From Agapanthus africanus (taxonomy: Eukaryota > Streptophyta > Magnoliopsida > Asparagales > Amaryllidaceae), in contig JASDDO010000028.1 in assembly GCA_030015575.1 (NCBI GenBank), positions 27,259,154 through 27,323,153 of the forward strand: a stretch of DNA of 64,000 nt. Reading direction: 5' to 3'. Every line of letters begins with the position of its first letter. Within the stretch, counting starts at the first letter, position 1. The position numbers were made by a program, and so were the translations under genes. Below are positions 33,147 through 45,600 of the stretch, in pieces. The notes below the pieces were generated by a model. That model worked only from the letters and a program-made list of their open reading frames with translations. It was not told the origin of the DNA and ran no database searches.

Positions 33147-35298
33147 TGTTGGAGATAGTGCCCTCATAGTCAATTATTGGATCGCAGGTACGTGATTGCA
33201 ATGATTGCGGAGGACCTATCCCGGGAGCACAGTCTTACTCGAGATGATAGTATGCTATCTGGTTTGCCTTTATCAGTCGTGTACATGTTCAGGTGACTGA
33301 TTGCATGTTACACTTTGATAGAGCCCTTAGGATCTTGCTTTACTACCAACAGTATGATGGCAATCATATACGTGAGAGTTGGGTAGTTTATATGCATATC
33401 CTTAATTGTGGTCCCTAGTCGTGGGAGTTTCGAGACAGGGCATCGATACTCCGGAGTAGACTAGTGTGTACAGTCGAGACCCCGACGAGGGGCGGTGGCC
33501 GGTCTCACAAGCCACTGGTGTCAGTTGGATCACCTAAGATGTATACAGGTGCTCATTGGGTTATGAGTACACCGGACAGGACTCGCCGGGAATCTGCTAG
33601 TTAGTACTATACCTATCGTCAGATAGCAGTTCCCTGGTGACATGTGTACAGGTTAGTTCATCGACCTGAGGTCGTCATTTGTATCTTGTGAGTTCCCACT
33701 GTGCTTTGATTTCTACCCTACCACGGCTCAAAGGAGTCGTGCAAACAGGTAGCTTTTGGGTACAGTCCCGAGCCATATGGAGGCACGTGAGCGGATCGGC
33801 AGGGGATTCGTCTCTCCCGGTATTGGGGGCGAGATCGTGCTGTGTTTAGGAGAGCCATTACACAAAGCCCACGGCCGTGGCAGGAGATTTACTGGTAGGT
33901 ACTCCAGTAGTATCTCAGGGTGTTATTGGGTTTCACTCCGACACGACTTATACTGCTATTGGGGGTCTGACGTTACTAGCCCCCTAGGCGGATATGCGAT
34001 ACTCATTGACGAACGGACCGGACTGTATATACATTGTCACTGTTAGGCTCAGTAGGGTTTTCGGAGGAGTTCGCTCATCGGTCTCCCTTGAGTTCGCTCC
34101 TCGGCCACCCTTGAGGTCAGTCCATGGGCAGCCGTTACGCATAGCTAGTGCCGCTGACGGTTTGTGGTTAAACCCACTGCCAGGGTAATGACGAGTCATT
34201 AGAGTCCCCCACAGACAGTTTCCCAAGTTCGGGCGAAACGTTGTAGAGGCCGTATGGTTTTATGGCAGGGTTCGGAAAATGCACGTGCGTTTACGCACGT
34301 GTCAGTTTTCGGGCAGATGATACTGGTCGGCTTTGGTTTAAGCCGGATCCGAGTATTATATTGAGTAGGTATAATATCTTTGTCTCAGTTGCATTTGTAT
34401 TCGGTCGTAATACAAATGCGGGTATATTTATACAGTTTCGGGGTTGTCCTGAAATTCGTTTCAGGATCACTTTTGGAAGTTGCCAGTTTCCAGTTTTCTA
34501 TCAGCCGTCTTTTAACATTCTGTTAAAGACGGATTTATCTTTTCTACAGATATGAGTGAGTCATCATTCTAGAAGCTTCTAGAAGTGATGATGAGGCTAG
34601 TGAGTCATTAGTGCATTAATGGTGTCATTAATGCAATGGTGACTAAGGTTTTAGATTCAATGTTTCTTTATGACTCATTGTTTTCATTAATGAGTTTTGT
34701 TAAGCTTAGGATATTTTTTGAGTGAGAAGCTTTTGCTTAAGGTTACTCTCTTGCTTCTACACTCACCCTCCTCCTTCTCTTTATAAGAAAGGCCCCTCCC
34801 CTCTCTCATTTACTTACTTGATTCATTCTAGAAAAGATTATGATAGTATTCGGGGTGTATGGAATTTTACAGTTCATTTCATTCCATCACCCGATTTCCA
34901 CGGCAACTTCATTAACCGATCGTCCACGGATTTGGACGAAGTGAGACAAAGTCATCTACTCATTCTCTACATCAATCTTGGTCGTCTCTTTTAGCAAACT
35001 TGACGATCGAGTTGCCTCGAGTCAGAGGCGGGAGCCCGTTTAAAGAACCGATCATGTGGTGCCACCTCGACGAGGAGATCGGAGATCGACGAGATCGTAG
35101 CAGCCGCAACGGAGCGTGGGATGATGGTTGAAGAACGAAGGACTCGGAACGTTCGGTATAACCATTCTACACTCTTTACAGTTTGTTAGTTTAGCAATAA
35201 TGGCAGATCCGGGTTAAAGTATACGATAGCGCCAGTTAAAAAGTTTTTGTTCCGCATTTGGCGTCTGTAGACTGCCGGGGCGCTAGCGTAGACTTACA
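33147..35298 (+). repeat. 3' LTR of C2
   Basis: 2152 bp, over 99.5% like the 5' LTR by eye. The palindrome is at 34282-34301 and the TATA box at 34781-34787. Confidence 0.95.
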
Positions 35299-35303
35299 CC
35301 CTT

Positions 35304-35672
35304 CGCCCCGGAGGTGGGTGCGGCATTGAACTGTTTTGGGTTAGCCCCGGACCAGCTAGTGCCGAACTGCTGGAGGATCCTCCTCGGGTTTCTGGTCCGG
35401 TTGAGATTGAGTCAGATCCCTTTCGGCCTAAGCCTCCTTGTTTCCTCCCTTTGCTACAAAAACCTCCCCGGCGCTCGCAAGGGCGAGCCGAGCTGGGTAT
35501 ATATTTCCCTTAGAAAACAACGGGGGGACGTTGCCGGGTCAGGAATTATCGTAGTACCTTCTTTCATTCATGAATGGAAGAGAAAGTTTTTCTTTATCGC
35601 GCCGTCCGAGGGTGAGGATTGGCCTGTGCCCACCCTATGGCAAACGGCCAGCTGTCCGCGGGTGAGGCGGTC
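35304..35672 (+). pseudogene. Antisense gene 1 of element E, middle part
   Basis: The frame continues that of 25273-25634: APEVGAALNCFGLAPDQLVP, then NCWRILLGFLVRLR, ending with FIHEWKRKFFFIAPSEGEDWP. This is the body of the same plant gypsy-type transposon domain (block LAPDQLVPNxWR...W..RFFFI). It is cut at 35672 by B2, with CGGTC duplicated. Both insertions hit the same exon, 369 bp apart. Confidence 0.75.
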
Positions 35673-38600
35673 TGTAACAACCTAGTTCATTTATACCAAT
35701 TCCAGTTCTCTTATTTCCTTAATTGTGGTATTTTCCTGATTTATCGTGTTTTGGGTGCGAATAGTATTTTACATTTTATATTGCGTTCGACCCGACCCGC
35801 TTGCTTGAACTTATTTGATTCATATTTATGAATTATCCTGACTTGTTACGTAGACTGGTGCATTTTCATGTTTAGTGCATACTGGCATTTTATCTGGCAT
35901 TTGCATTTTTACAATATAACATTTTAAGTCACATAAAATATTTTTAAAATACATTGCATTGCCTGCATGATACCCCTAGCCCCGTGGTAGCATACGCGGA
36001 TCTTGTTCTCGTCCCGTTTAGTGAAACGGACTTGTTTGGATAGCTACACGCACGTGCGTGCATCCGTTCTTGGGGGTATGCATTTTTCGTTATCCAGACA
36101 TTCATTTTTTATTTTGGTCGACATGTATAATTTTCGTATTTTAAAACTGAATTTTAGACCCGACCCGGGCATGTTTTGGACTATATTTGTATTTACCAGA
36201 ATATCAAATTTTATTTATATAATATTAATTTTATAAATTGATACAAATTAAAATTTAGTTAACTAATAAAAGATTTTTTTAAATTTGAATCTAAACTAAT
36301 TTCCTAACAAACTAACAACCCCTTTCTCTCTCTCTCCTCTGCATATATATTTATATATATTTTATTTATTTAATTTTTCTTTCCTTATTTAATACACAGC
36401 CTCTTCTTCTTACTTCTTCTTTCTTCTTTCTTTTTCTTGATCTTATTTCTTGATTCCGGTGATCAACGCCGGAGCCGTGCTCGTCGTTGACGATCCGAGT
36501 GATCCAGTGAACGTACCTGACTTGCGTGATCACCCTCGTGCGTTGTTTGGAACCGTTCCGTGTACCGTGCGCGCGTCGCGACATTTCGCCGACGAAGGAC
36601 GTTCCGTACACATCCGTCTTGTTCCGTCTAGGCAAGTTAATCTTACTACATGCTATATAACTCATTATATACCTATTTAAATAAATATCACACCTGTATT
36701 TTAAATCAAGCATCGCATGTTTCATATTACATCCTTTCGACGTTCCGTTTACATTTGTATAGTGCATTTCAGATCTAAGGCATGCAAACCAATCTTAATT
36801 ACATACTACATTACTTTAGACGCATCTATTTTAACAATGGAATACCTGTATTTAAAATCATGCACCCCATATTTAGTTTTATAACTTTTCGATGTTCCGT
36901 TTGCATCCATTCATATCATTTCAGATTTAGGTCATGAAAACTTATCTTGTTACATACTATACTATTATATACTGTATCAAATTGAATAGTTACATTTCAT
37001 ATTGCTTAGTTATATATTCCGCACTTGTTAGTTTATCATTTTACGATTATGTGATACCCGTTTGTATCCATATCATTTAAAATATATATCGTCGTAATAT
37101 TTTTGATTATTATCTTTAATTAGTTTATAATCTGCATTTTATAATGTTATACATTTGAAAATATTATAGTTTACGCATGAAACGTCGTCGCAAAGCGGAT
37201 ACGACAAATCTGAAATTTACTGTACACCTTACCTTATAAAATTCATTATAAATTATAGAAAAATTATTATTATACGTTATTTAGTTAGTTACGAAGATAA
37301 CTCAGAATACTATAACTCTATGAAATATTTACTTGCAAAATAAATTGTTTAAATAACGTAAAATGCAAATGAAAATTTCTCTAAACTGTTGTCCAGGAAA
37401 ATTTCAGCAGCAAACTTTCAACTTCGAATATTCATAGCTTTTTGTAGGGACAACCTGAGATTCTTATACTTATAAAAATGAAAACCTTATTGAATTATCT
37501 TTGTTTTGGTATAAGACACGTCCCTTTTGGAGAACGTTTGTTATTTTTAAGTTATTTTACAAATCAGGGTGACGCTGAATTTCTGGACGGAACTTTCTTG
37601 TGCATGGTTAATCAATACCACTTTTATAGTTATTAATCGGTTTGAATATGTTATCCATGTTAATATTATTATATCAATATCTATTTAATAAATAATAGTG
37701 CTTGTGTTTTAATATTCAGCAAATTTTACCGATTTACAGTTTTATAGTATCTGTCTGTATCCGTACGGTTTATTACATATCTAGTTGCACACCGAGACCA
37801 TATTATTTCATGTTACTGTTGTATTAGTGCACCATACTTGATAATTGTGCATCCTACATAGTCATGATGTAACCCCTGACAAAATATTTGTGCATCCATG
37901 CTTTACCGTGCATCCGTACTTGCTACAATTTTAGTATGAGCATCAGCTTGACACATGTGCACTACCTGTCATGACCTGATATACTACTGCTTGACTTGAT
38001 ACCTGATACACCACTACTTGAAATGACTTGATACATGTACACTACCTGACATGACCTGATATATCACTACTTGACATGTTACCTGATCCTGTTTCTAATG
38101 CCGACAATCCTGACATGTTGTCCCGATGGACATATCATGTTGACTGTACAGACAAACCTGTTCCTGCTTGATCCTGTGTTGGCATTAGTTTCATATTTAT
38201 AAATACCTGACTTACACACATAACTTGGGGGTATGGGGAAATCAAGAATGTAGCTGAACGTAACTCACAGTCTATTATATCATTTTACCGTGGTCCCGTG
38301 GGGAATGAACGGGACATAGACTCACAGTCTATTACATCATTTTACCGTGGTCCCGTAGGGAATGAACGGGACATAGACTCACAGTCTATTAAATCATTTT
38401 ACCGTGGTCCCATAGGGAATGAACGGGGCATAGACCGATGGGTTACGATGAGGATTACATTCATTGATTTCAAATAACTTTAGAGTAGATCACCCTATAG
38501 CACAGTTTAGACTACTCACTGCACTTCACCTGTTTATATCCTGTTCACTGATTTATATTCATGTTACTGTTACTTGTTATTGATGACTTGTTACTGTTCA

Positions 38601-39002
38601 TACTCATGCCTGCATGACTTGTTACCCCCTGATTATATTATTGTTGATATTATGACACACTGACGTCTGGGTTTTGCATGGCCCAGATCTTCTACCTTTG
38701 TCGCAGGCTGATCAAGAGTATTTCCGCCGTCAGGCCGAGCAGTGAGGATCCTGTTAGTATCCAGTTAGTTATTTCCTTACTTTCCAGATGTTATTGTTAC
38801 TTGGATTTATTGCTTCCGCATATTATTTCTTGACTCGTTTATTCTGGCTCATGGACATGTACTAGATAGTTTATTTACTTTTATGTTCTTGATATCTCTA
38901 CAGCCGTAATGTGACTGTGGAGGGATTTTTCCTATCCACAGGTAGCATGGTTGGCTCTGTCACGTGCCTATCTTAGCGCACTATGGGAAGTGGGGCGTGA
39001 CA
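35673..39002 (+). repeat. 5' LTR of B2
   Basis: TGTAACAACCTAG...GGGGCGTGACA, 3330 bp. Three tandem 57-bp units (ACTCACAGTCTATTA..., from 38263, 38320 and 38377) lie near its 3' end, and TGACATGACCTGATA-type short repeats at 37960-38060. In the first 320 bp about 16 positions differ from the 3' LTR; later parts differ less. Confidence 0.95.
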
Positions 39003-39435
39003 GGGTTTGTTTGGTATCAGAGCCATAGGATTTAGGTTAATCGGGTTTGATTCTTTTGTAGTTGGGTATTGGACCCAATACACGAATCAGAAAATCCGTG
39101 ATTAGGAACATGTCCTGCCATATTGTTATCATGATTCTTGAATCATATCTTTCTCTTGACCCCTGTCCTGACGATATGCAAACAACTTTGCATCTCGAGT
39201 TGAAATTCTTTTGGTTCCCTATTGTTTCTTCCATCCTATTCTTTTGATTCTGATACTAGGATTTGGGCGACTTGAACGGAGTTATATGATTGTAACTATG
39301 AACTGCAGCATGGTTACAATGCGGTACTCTATTTAAGTAACTTGGAGTCCTGGTCTTGTTTCATTTCCTTGTTTCATGGTCGTTCTATTACCTTGGTTCT
39401 CTCCGTTTCATTGCTTACCAGTTTATGTTTTGCAG
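39003..39435 (+). other. Leader of B2 in place of gag
   Basis: After the primer-binding site (39012-39024, complementary to the initiator Met-tRNA 3' end) come about 400 bp with no gag. The same sequence, with the same gap, is present in B1 (11441-11881 reversed). A TTTTGCAG at the 3' end could be a splice acceptor. Confidence 0.7.
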
Positions 39436-40903
39436 ATTTCTTGGTGACCGATACCGAAAGTTATGAAGTTGTCTTGGAAATTGATGGTCTCACTTTCCAC
39501 GCTCACATTGATTGTAGGGCAAAGAAAGTGATTTTCCAGATTCCCGGACATCCGGAGTTTGTTTTGCTGGAGGTAGCAGTTCTGTCGGGTTATTCGAGTT
39601 TAGGGCTAGGCCGACAAGCAATGTTCTTTCGTCAATGGAAGTTGATAAGGAGGAAGCGCCAGCTGTAGTTTGAGAGTTCATGGACGTGTTCGAGGACATC
39701 TCGGGTTTACCGCCAAAACGAGATGTGGAGTTCGCGATCGATCTTGTTCCTGGTGCAGCGCCAATCTCAAAGGCGTACTATCCGATGGCACCAGTGGAGT
39801 TGGAAGAAGTAAAGAAGCGGGTTACCGAATTGCTAGAGAATGATTGAATTCGCAGCAGCAATTCACCTTGGGGAACTCCAGTTCTTCTAGTAAAGAAGAA
39901 AGATGGCACAAGGAGGATGTGCATCGATTATCGAGAATTAAACCGGGTGACTATTAAGAACAAGTACTCGATCCCTCGCATTGGCGAATTGTTCGAGCAG
40001 CTTAGTGGCGCGAGGGTATTCTCGAAGCTGGATTTGCGGTCCGGATATCATCAGGTCCGAGTTAAATCAGAAGATATTTGCAAGACTGCGTTCCGAACTC
40101 GGTATGGATATTAAAAGTATTTAGTGAAGCCATTCGGAGTCACGAATGCACCGGCGATATTTATAGACTTGATGAACCGGATCTTTTCACCGTTCTTGGA
40201 CCAGTTTATAGTTGTGTTCATCGATGATATTCTGGTCTACTCGAGGAGCATTGAAGAGTATGAAGAACACTTGAAGATCGCACTGCAGACATTGAGGCAA
40301 GAAAGATTATATGCAAAGATGAGCAAGTGCAAGTTTTGGCTTGAAGAAGTGAAGTTTTTGGGGCACGTCGTATCCGGAGATGGAATCGCCGTTGATCTCG
40401 AGAAGATTGCAGCAGTTCAAAATTGGCTGATTCCGAAGAACGTAGCAGAGATCAGAAGTTTTCTTGGACTTGCCGGCTATTACAGAAGGTTCGTGGAGAA
40501 TTTTGCTCGTTTGGCCGAGCCTTTGACCAAGCTTACGCGCAAGGAAGTACCATTTGTGTGGACGGATAAGTGTGCGTCAGCTTTTGAGGCGTTGAAGTAG
40601 AGATTGATAACCACTCTTATTTTGACCGTACCAGACAGTTCCGGAGGATTGGTGATTCACAGCGACGCATCTGGGAAAGGATTGGGATGTGTTTTGATGC
40701 AGCATGGGAAGGTTATAGCCTACGCATCGAGACAGTTGAAGACCCATGAGAAGAATTACCCAACTCATGATTTGGAGCTAGCAGCTGTGATTTTCACTTT
40801 AAAGATTTGGAGACACTACTTATTGGGCGAAAGGGTCGAAGTATTCACCGATCACAAAAGCCTGAAGTATGTGTTTACACAGAAGGAGCTTAATATGAAG
40901 TAG
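39436..40903 (+). pseudogene. pol: PR remnant, RT and RNase H of element B2
   Basis: A protease C-terminal scrap (SYEVVLEIDG..., [18 protein letters not shown]) is followed by [22 protein letters not shown] (from about 39874), a catalytic [11 protein letters not shown] block (about 40217-40250) and [10 protein letters not shown]. RNase H starts near 40604 with [15 protein letters not shown] and ends [17 protein letters not shown]. Stops lie near 39844, 40113, 40598 and 40901, and a frameshift near 39580. It would copy the element RNA into DNA. The RT active site itself is intact; the chain is not. Confidence 0.9.
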
Positions 40904-42542
40904 CGTAGATGGTTGGAGCTGATAGCTGACTACGATCTTGATCTTAAGTACCGTCCGAGGAAAGTTAATGTTGTGCCGGATGCGCTTAGTCGGTTGCCAG
41001 CAATTCAGATGTTGACTGCACAGAAGGAGCTTATTGAAAACTTTCGGAGATTCGATTTGGAGATTGTGCTACCGCATTCTTCGGGACAGTTGATGCAGCT
41101 GCAAGTACAGTCGTTGTTGATCGAGAATATTAAAGCAGCGCAGTTACAGGACCCTAGATTGCAAAAGTTTCTAGAACAGGTTGAGGCGGGACTTCGAACA
41201 GACTTGTTGATTCATGAAGATGGTTCATTGCGATTTGGTAGCCGTTTGTGTGTGCCGAAAGGAGACATTCATGAAGAAGTTATGAAGGAGGCACACAGTT
41301 CCGCGTATTCCGTACATCTAGGAGGCACGAAGATGTGTCGTGATCTAAGACAACATTTCTGGTGGGAAGGCATGAAAAGGGAGATTGCTCGCTTTGTAGC
41401 AAAGTGCTTGGTGTGTCAGCAAGTTAAGGCTGAACATCAAAGGGTTGCTGGTTTATTGCAACCACTTCCGATTCCTCAATGGAAGTGGGAACATATAACC
41501 ATGGATTTCGTGACAGCTTTACCACGGAGTCCAAAGGGCAACAATGCAGTTTGGGTGATTGTTGATCGATTGACCAAGGCAGCCTATTTCATACCATTTT
41601 GAGTTGGTCAGTCAACGGAAGCGTTGACGGAACGGTATATGCAGGAGATTGTAAGATTGCATGGAGTACCCGTGAGCATCGTTTCCGACCGTGACACCCG
41701 ATTCTTATCACACTTCTGAAGGAGTTTACAGGAAAGTTTAGGGATGCGATCGAAGTTTAGCACAGCTTATCATCCTCAGACAGATGGCCAGCCAGAGAGA
41801 ACAATCCAAACGGCTAGAAGATATGTTGAGAGCTTGCATGTTGGACTTCAAGGGTTCGTGGGAGGATTATCTACACTTGGTGGAGTCTTCGCACAACAAC
41901 AGCTTTCAGGCGACTATTCAGATGGCTCCATTCGAAGCGTTGTATGGTCGCAAGTGTCGCTCACCCGTTTGTTAGGATGATGTTGGAAAACGAAGATTGT
42001 TGGGACCGGATTTGACCGTGCAAACAGTGGAGAAAGTTAACACCATCCGGAATCATATGAAGGCAGCGCAAGATCGGCAGAAGAGTTGGGCCGATACATC
42101 GAGAAGACCTCTAGAGTTTGCTGTTGGTGATCTAGTATTCTTGAAGTTATCACCGACTAGAGGAGTGATTCATTTTGGGAGTCAAGGAAAGCTTAGTCCT
42201 CGATTCGTTGGGCCTTTCGAGATTTTGGAGCGTGTTAAAGAAGTGGCTTATCGATTGGCGTTACCATAATCTTTGGCGAATGTTCATGACGTGTTTCATG
42301 TATCTCAACTTCGTAAATATGTTCGAGATGAAACACACGTGCTGGATCATTCGGAGCTGACTGTACGAGAAGATTTAACCTTTGAGGAACGACCGATGTC
42401 GATTGTGGATCGAAGGGAAAAGTTTCTTAAGAACAAGGTTATCCCTCTCGTACTTGTTTCTTGGGGAAATCGCTCGCATGAAGAATCAACTTGGGAACGA
42501 GAAGATGAAATCCGACAGAAGTTTCCACATCTATTCTTATAG
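40904..42542 (+). pseudogene. pol: RNase H tail, integrase and chromodomain of element B2
   Basis: The block PDALSRL (about 40976) ends RNase H. Integrase has an HHCC zinc finger (HSSAYSVHLGG...CLVCQQVK, about 41293-41425), the first catalytic Asp in MDFVTALPRS and the second in SDRDTRFLS. The region of the final Glu follows YHPQTDGQPERT. A GPF(E) module (FVGPFEILERV) and a chromodomain (SIVDRREKFLKNKVIPLVLVSWGN..., 42397-42539) follow. Stops stand at 41600, 41717, 41973 and 42267, and one frameshift near 41800. Chromodomains target integration to heterochromatin marks in this lineage. Confidence 0.9.
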
Positions 42543-42611
42543 TTTCTTGATTGTCTATCCTTTCTTGTTCTTGGAATTTCGAGGACGAAATTCTTTTGTA
42601 GTTTGGTATAA
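42543..42611 (+). other. 3' end of the B2 interior, degenerate polypurine tract
   Basis: After the chromodomain come TTTCGAGGACGAAATTC, a block common in chromoviruses before the polypurine tract, and then TTTGTAGTTTGGTATAA directly before the LTR. A clean G-rich purine tract is not present. Confidence 0.55.
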
Positions 42612-45600
42612 TGTAACAACCTAGTTCATTTATACCAATTCCAGTTCTCGTATTTCCTTAATTGTGGTATTTTCCCGATTTATCGTGTTTTGGGTGAGAA
42701 TAGTATTTTACATTTTACATTGCATTCAACCCGACCCGCTTGCTTGAACTTATTTGATTCATATTTATGAATTATTCTGACTTGTTACGTAGACTGGTGC
42801 ATTTTCATGTTTAGTGCATACTGACATTTTATCTGGCATTTGTATTTTTACAATATAACATTTTAAGTCACATAAAATATTTTAAAAATACATTGCATGG
42901 CCTACATGATACACCTAGCCCCGTGGTAGCATCCGTGCATCTTGTTCTCGTCCCGTTCAGTGAAACAGACTTGTTTGGATAGCTACGCGCATGTGCGTGC
43001 ATTCGTTCTTGGGGGTATGCATTTTTCGTTATCCGGACATTTAATTTTTTATTTTGGTCGACATGTATATTTTTTGTATTTTAAAACTGAATTTTAGACC
43101 CGACCCGGGCAAGTTTTGGACTATGTTTGTATTTACCAGAATATCAAATTTTATTTATATAATATTAATTTTATAAATTGATACAAATTAAAATTTAGTT
43201 AAATAATAAAAGATTTTTTTAAATTTGAATCTAAACTAATTTCCTAATAAACTAACAACCCCTTTCTCTCTCTCTCCTCTGCATATATATTTATATATAT
43301 TTTATTTATTTAATTTTTCTTTCCTTATTTAATACACAGTCTCTTCTTCTTACTTCTTCTTCTTTCTTCTTTCTTTTTCTTGATCTTATTTCTTGATTCC
43401 GGTGATCACCGCCGGAGCCGTGCTCGTCGTTGACGATCCGAGTGATCCAGTGAACGTACCTGACTTGCGTGATCACCCTCGTGCGTTGTTTGGAACCGTT
43501 CCGTGTACCGTGCGCGCGTCGCGACATTTCGCCGACGAAGGACGTTCCGTACACATCCGTCTTGTTCCGTCTAGACAAGTTAATCTTACTACATGCTATA
43601 TAACTCATTATATACCTATTTAAATAAATATCATACCTGTATTTTAAATCAAGCATCGCATGTTTCATATTACATCCCTTCGACGTTCCGTTTACATTTG
43701 TATAGTGCATTTCAGATCTAAGGCATGCAAACCAATCTTAATTACATACTACATTACTTTAGACGCATCTATTTTAACAATGGAATACCTGTATTTAAAA
43801 TCATGCACCCCATATTTAGTTTTATAACTTTTCGATGTTCCGTTTGCATCTATTCATATCATTTCAGATTTAGGTCATGAAAACTTATCTTGTTACATAC
43901 TATACTATCATATACTGTATCAAATTGAATAGTTACATTTCATATTGCTTAGTTATATATTCCGCACTTGTTAGTTTATCATTTTACGATTATGTGATAC
44001 CCGTTTGTATCCATATCATTTAAAATATATATCGTCGTAATATTTTTGATTATTATCTTTAATTAGTTTATAATCTGCATTTTATAATGTTATACATTTG
44101 AAAATATTATAGTTTACGCATGAAACGTCGTCGCAAAGCGGATACGACAAATCTGAAATTTACTGTACACCTTACCTTATAAAAGTCATTATAAATTATA
44201 GAAAAATTATTATTATACGTTATTTAGTTCGTTACGAAGATAACTTAGAATACTATAACTCTATGAAATATTTACTTGCAAAATAAATTGTTTAAATAAC
44301 GTAAAATGCAAATGAAAATGTCTCTAAACTGCTGTCCAGGGAAATTTCAGCAGCAAACTTTCAACTTCGAATATTCATAGCTTTTTGTAGGGACAACCTG
44401 AGATTCTTATACTTATAAAAATGAAAACCTTATTGAATTATCTTTGTTTTGGTATAATACACGTCCCTTTTGGAGAACGTTTGTTATTTTTAAGCTATTT
44501 TACAAATCAGGGTGACGCTGAATTTCTGGACAGAACTTTCTTGTGCATGGTTAATCAATACCACTTTTATAGTTATTAATCGGTTTGAATATGTTATCCA
44601 TGTTAATATTATTATATCAATATATATTTAATAAATAATAGTGCTTGTGTTTTAATATTCAGCAAATTTTACCGATTTACAGTTTTATAGTATCTGTCTG
44701 TATCCGTACGGTTTATTACATATCTAGTTGCACACCGAGACCATATTATTTCATGTTACTGTTGTATTAGTGCACCATACTTGATAATTGTGCATCCTAC
44801 ATAGTCATGATGTAACCCCTGACAAAATATTTGTGCATCCATGCTTTACCGTGCATCCGTACTTGCTATAATTTTTGTATGAGCATCAGCTTGACACATG
44901 TGCACTACCTGTCATGACCTGATATACTATTGCTTGACTTGATACCTGATACACCACTACTTGAAATGACTTGATACATGTATACTACCTGACATGACCT
45001 GATATATCACTACTTGACATGTTACCTGATCCTGTTTCTAATGCCGACAATCCTGACATGTTGTCCCGATGGACATATCATGTTGACTGTACAGACAAAC
45101 CTGTTCCTGCTTGATCCTGTGTTGGCATTAGTTTCATATTTATAAATACCTGACTTACACACATAACTTGGGGGTATGGGGAAATCAAGAATGTAGCTGA
45201 ACGTAACTCACAGTCTATTATATCATTTTACCGTGGTCCCGTGGGGAATGAACGGGATATAGACTCACAGTCTATTACATCATTTTACCGTGGTCCCGTG
45301 GGGAATGAACGGGACATAGACTCACAGTCTATTAAATCATTTTACCGTGGTCCCATGGGGAATGAACGGGGCATAGACCGATGGGTTACGATGAGGATTA
45401 CATTCATTGATTTCAAATAACTTTAGAGTAGATCACCCTATAGCACAGTTTAGACTACTCACTGCACTTCACCTGTTTAAATCCTGTTCACTGATTTATA
45501 TTCATGTTATTGTTACTTGTTATTGATGACTTGTCACTGTTCATACTCATGCCTGCATAACTTGTTACCCCCTGATTATATTATTGTTGATATTATGACG

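Larger units (their letters stand above)
25635..35298 (+). mobile_element. Element C2: complete Copia-derived non-autonomous element, recent
   Basis: 9664 bp with two 2152-bp LTRs (25635-27786, 33147-35298) and a perfect 5-bp target duplication CCCTT (25630-25634 and 35299-35303). The primer-binding site TGGTATCAGAGCC is at 27788-27800 and the polypurine tract CAAGTGGGAGAT at 33135-33146. I count about seven differences between the LTRs, so insertion was recent. The 5.36-kb interior is colinear with C1 and has no usable gene. It lies in the coding exon of the antisense gene 1 of element E. Confidence 0.95.

Noticed and set aside
36366..36767. 133-codon minus-strand frame, with a near copy at 43306-43710
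   Set aside because: It lies in the two B2 LTRs, partly over a CT-rich tract; no domain, repeated only because the LTRs are.
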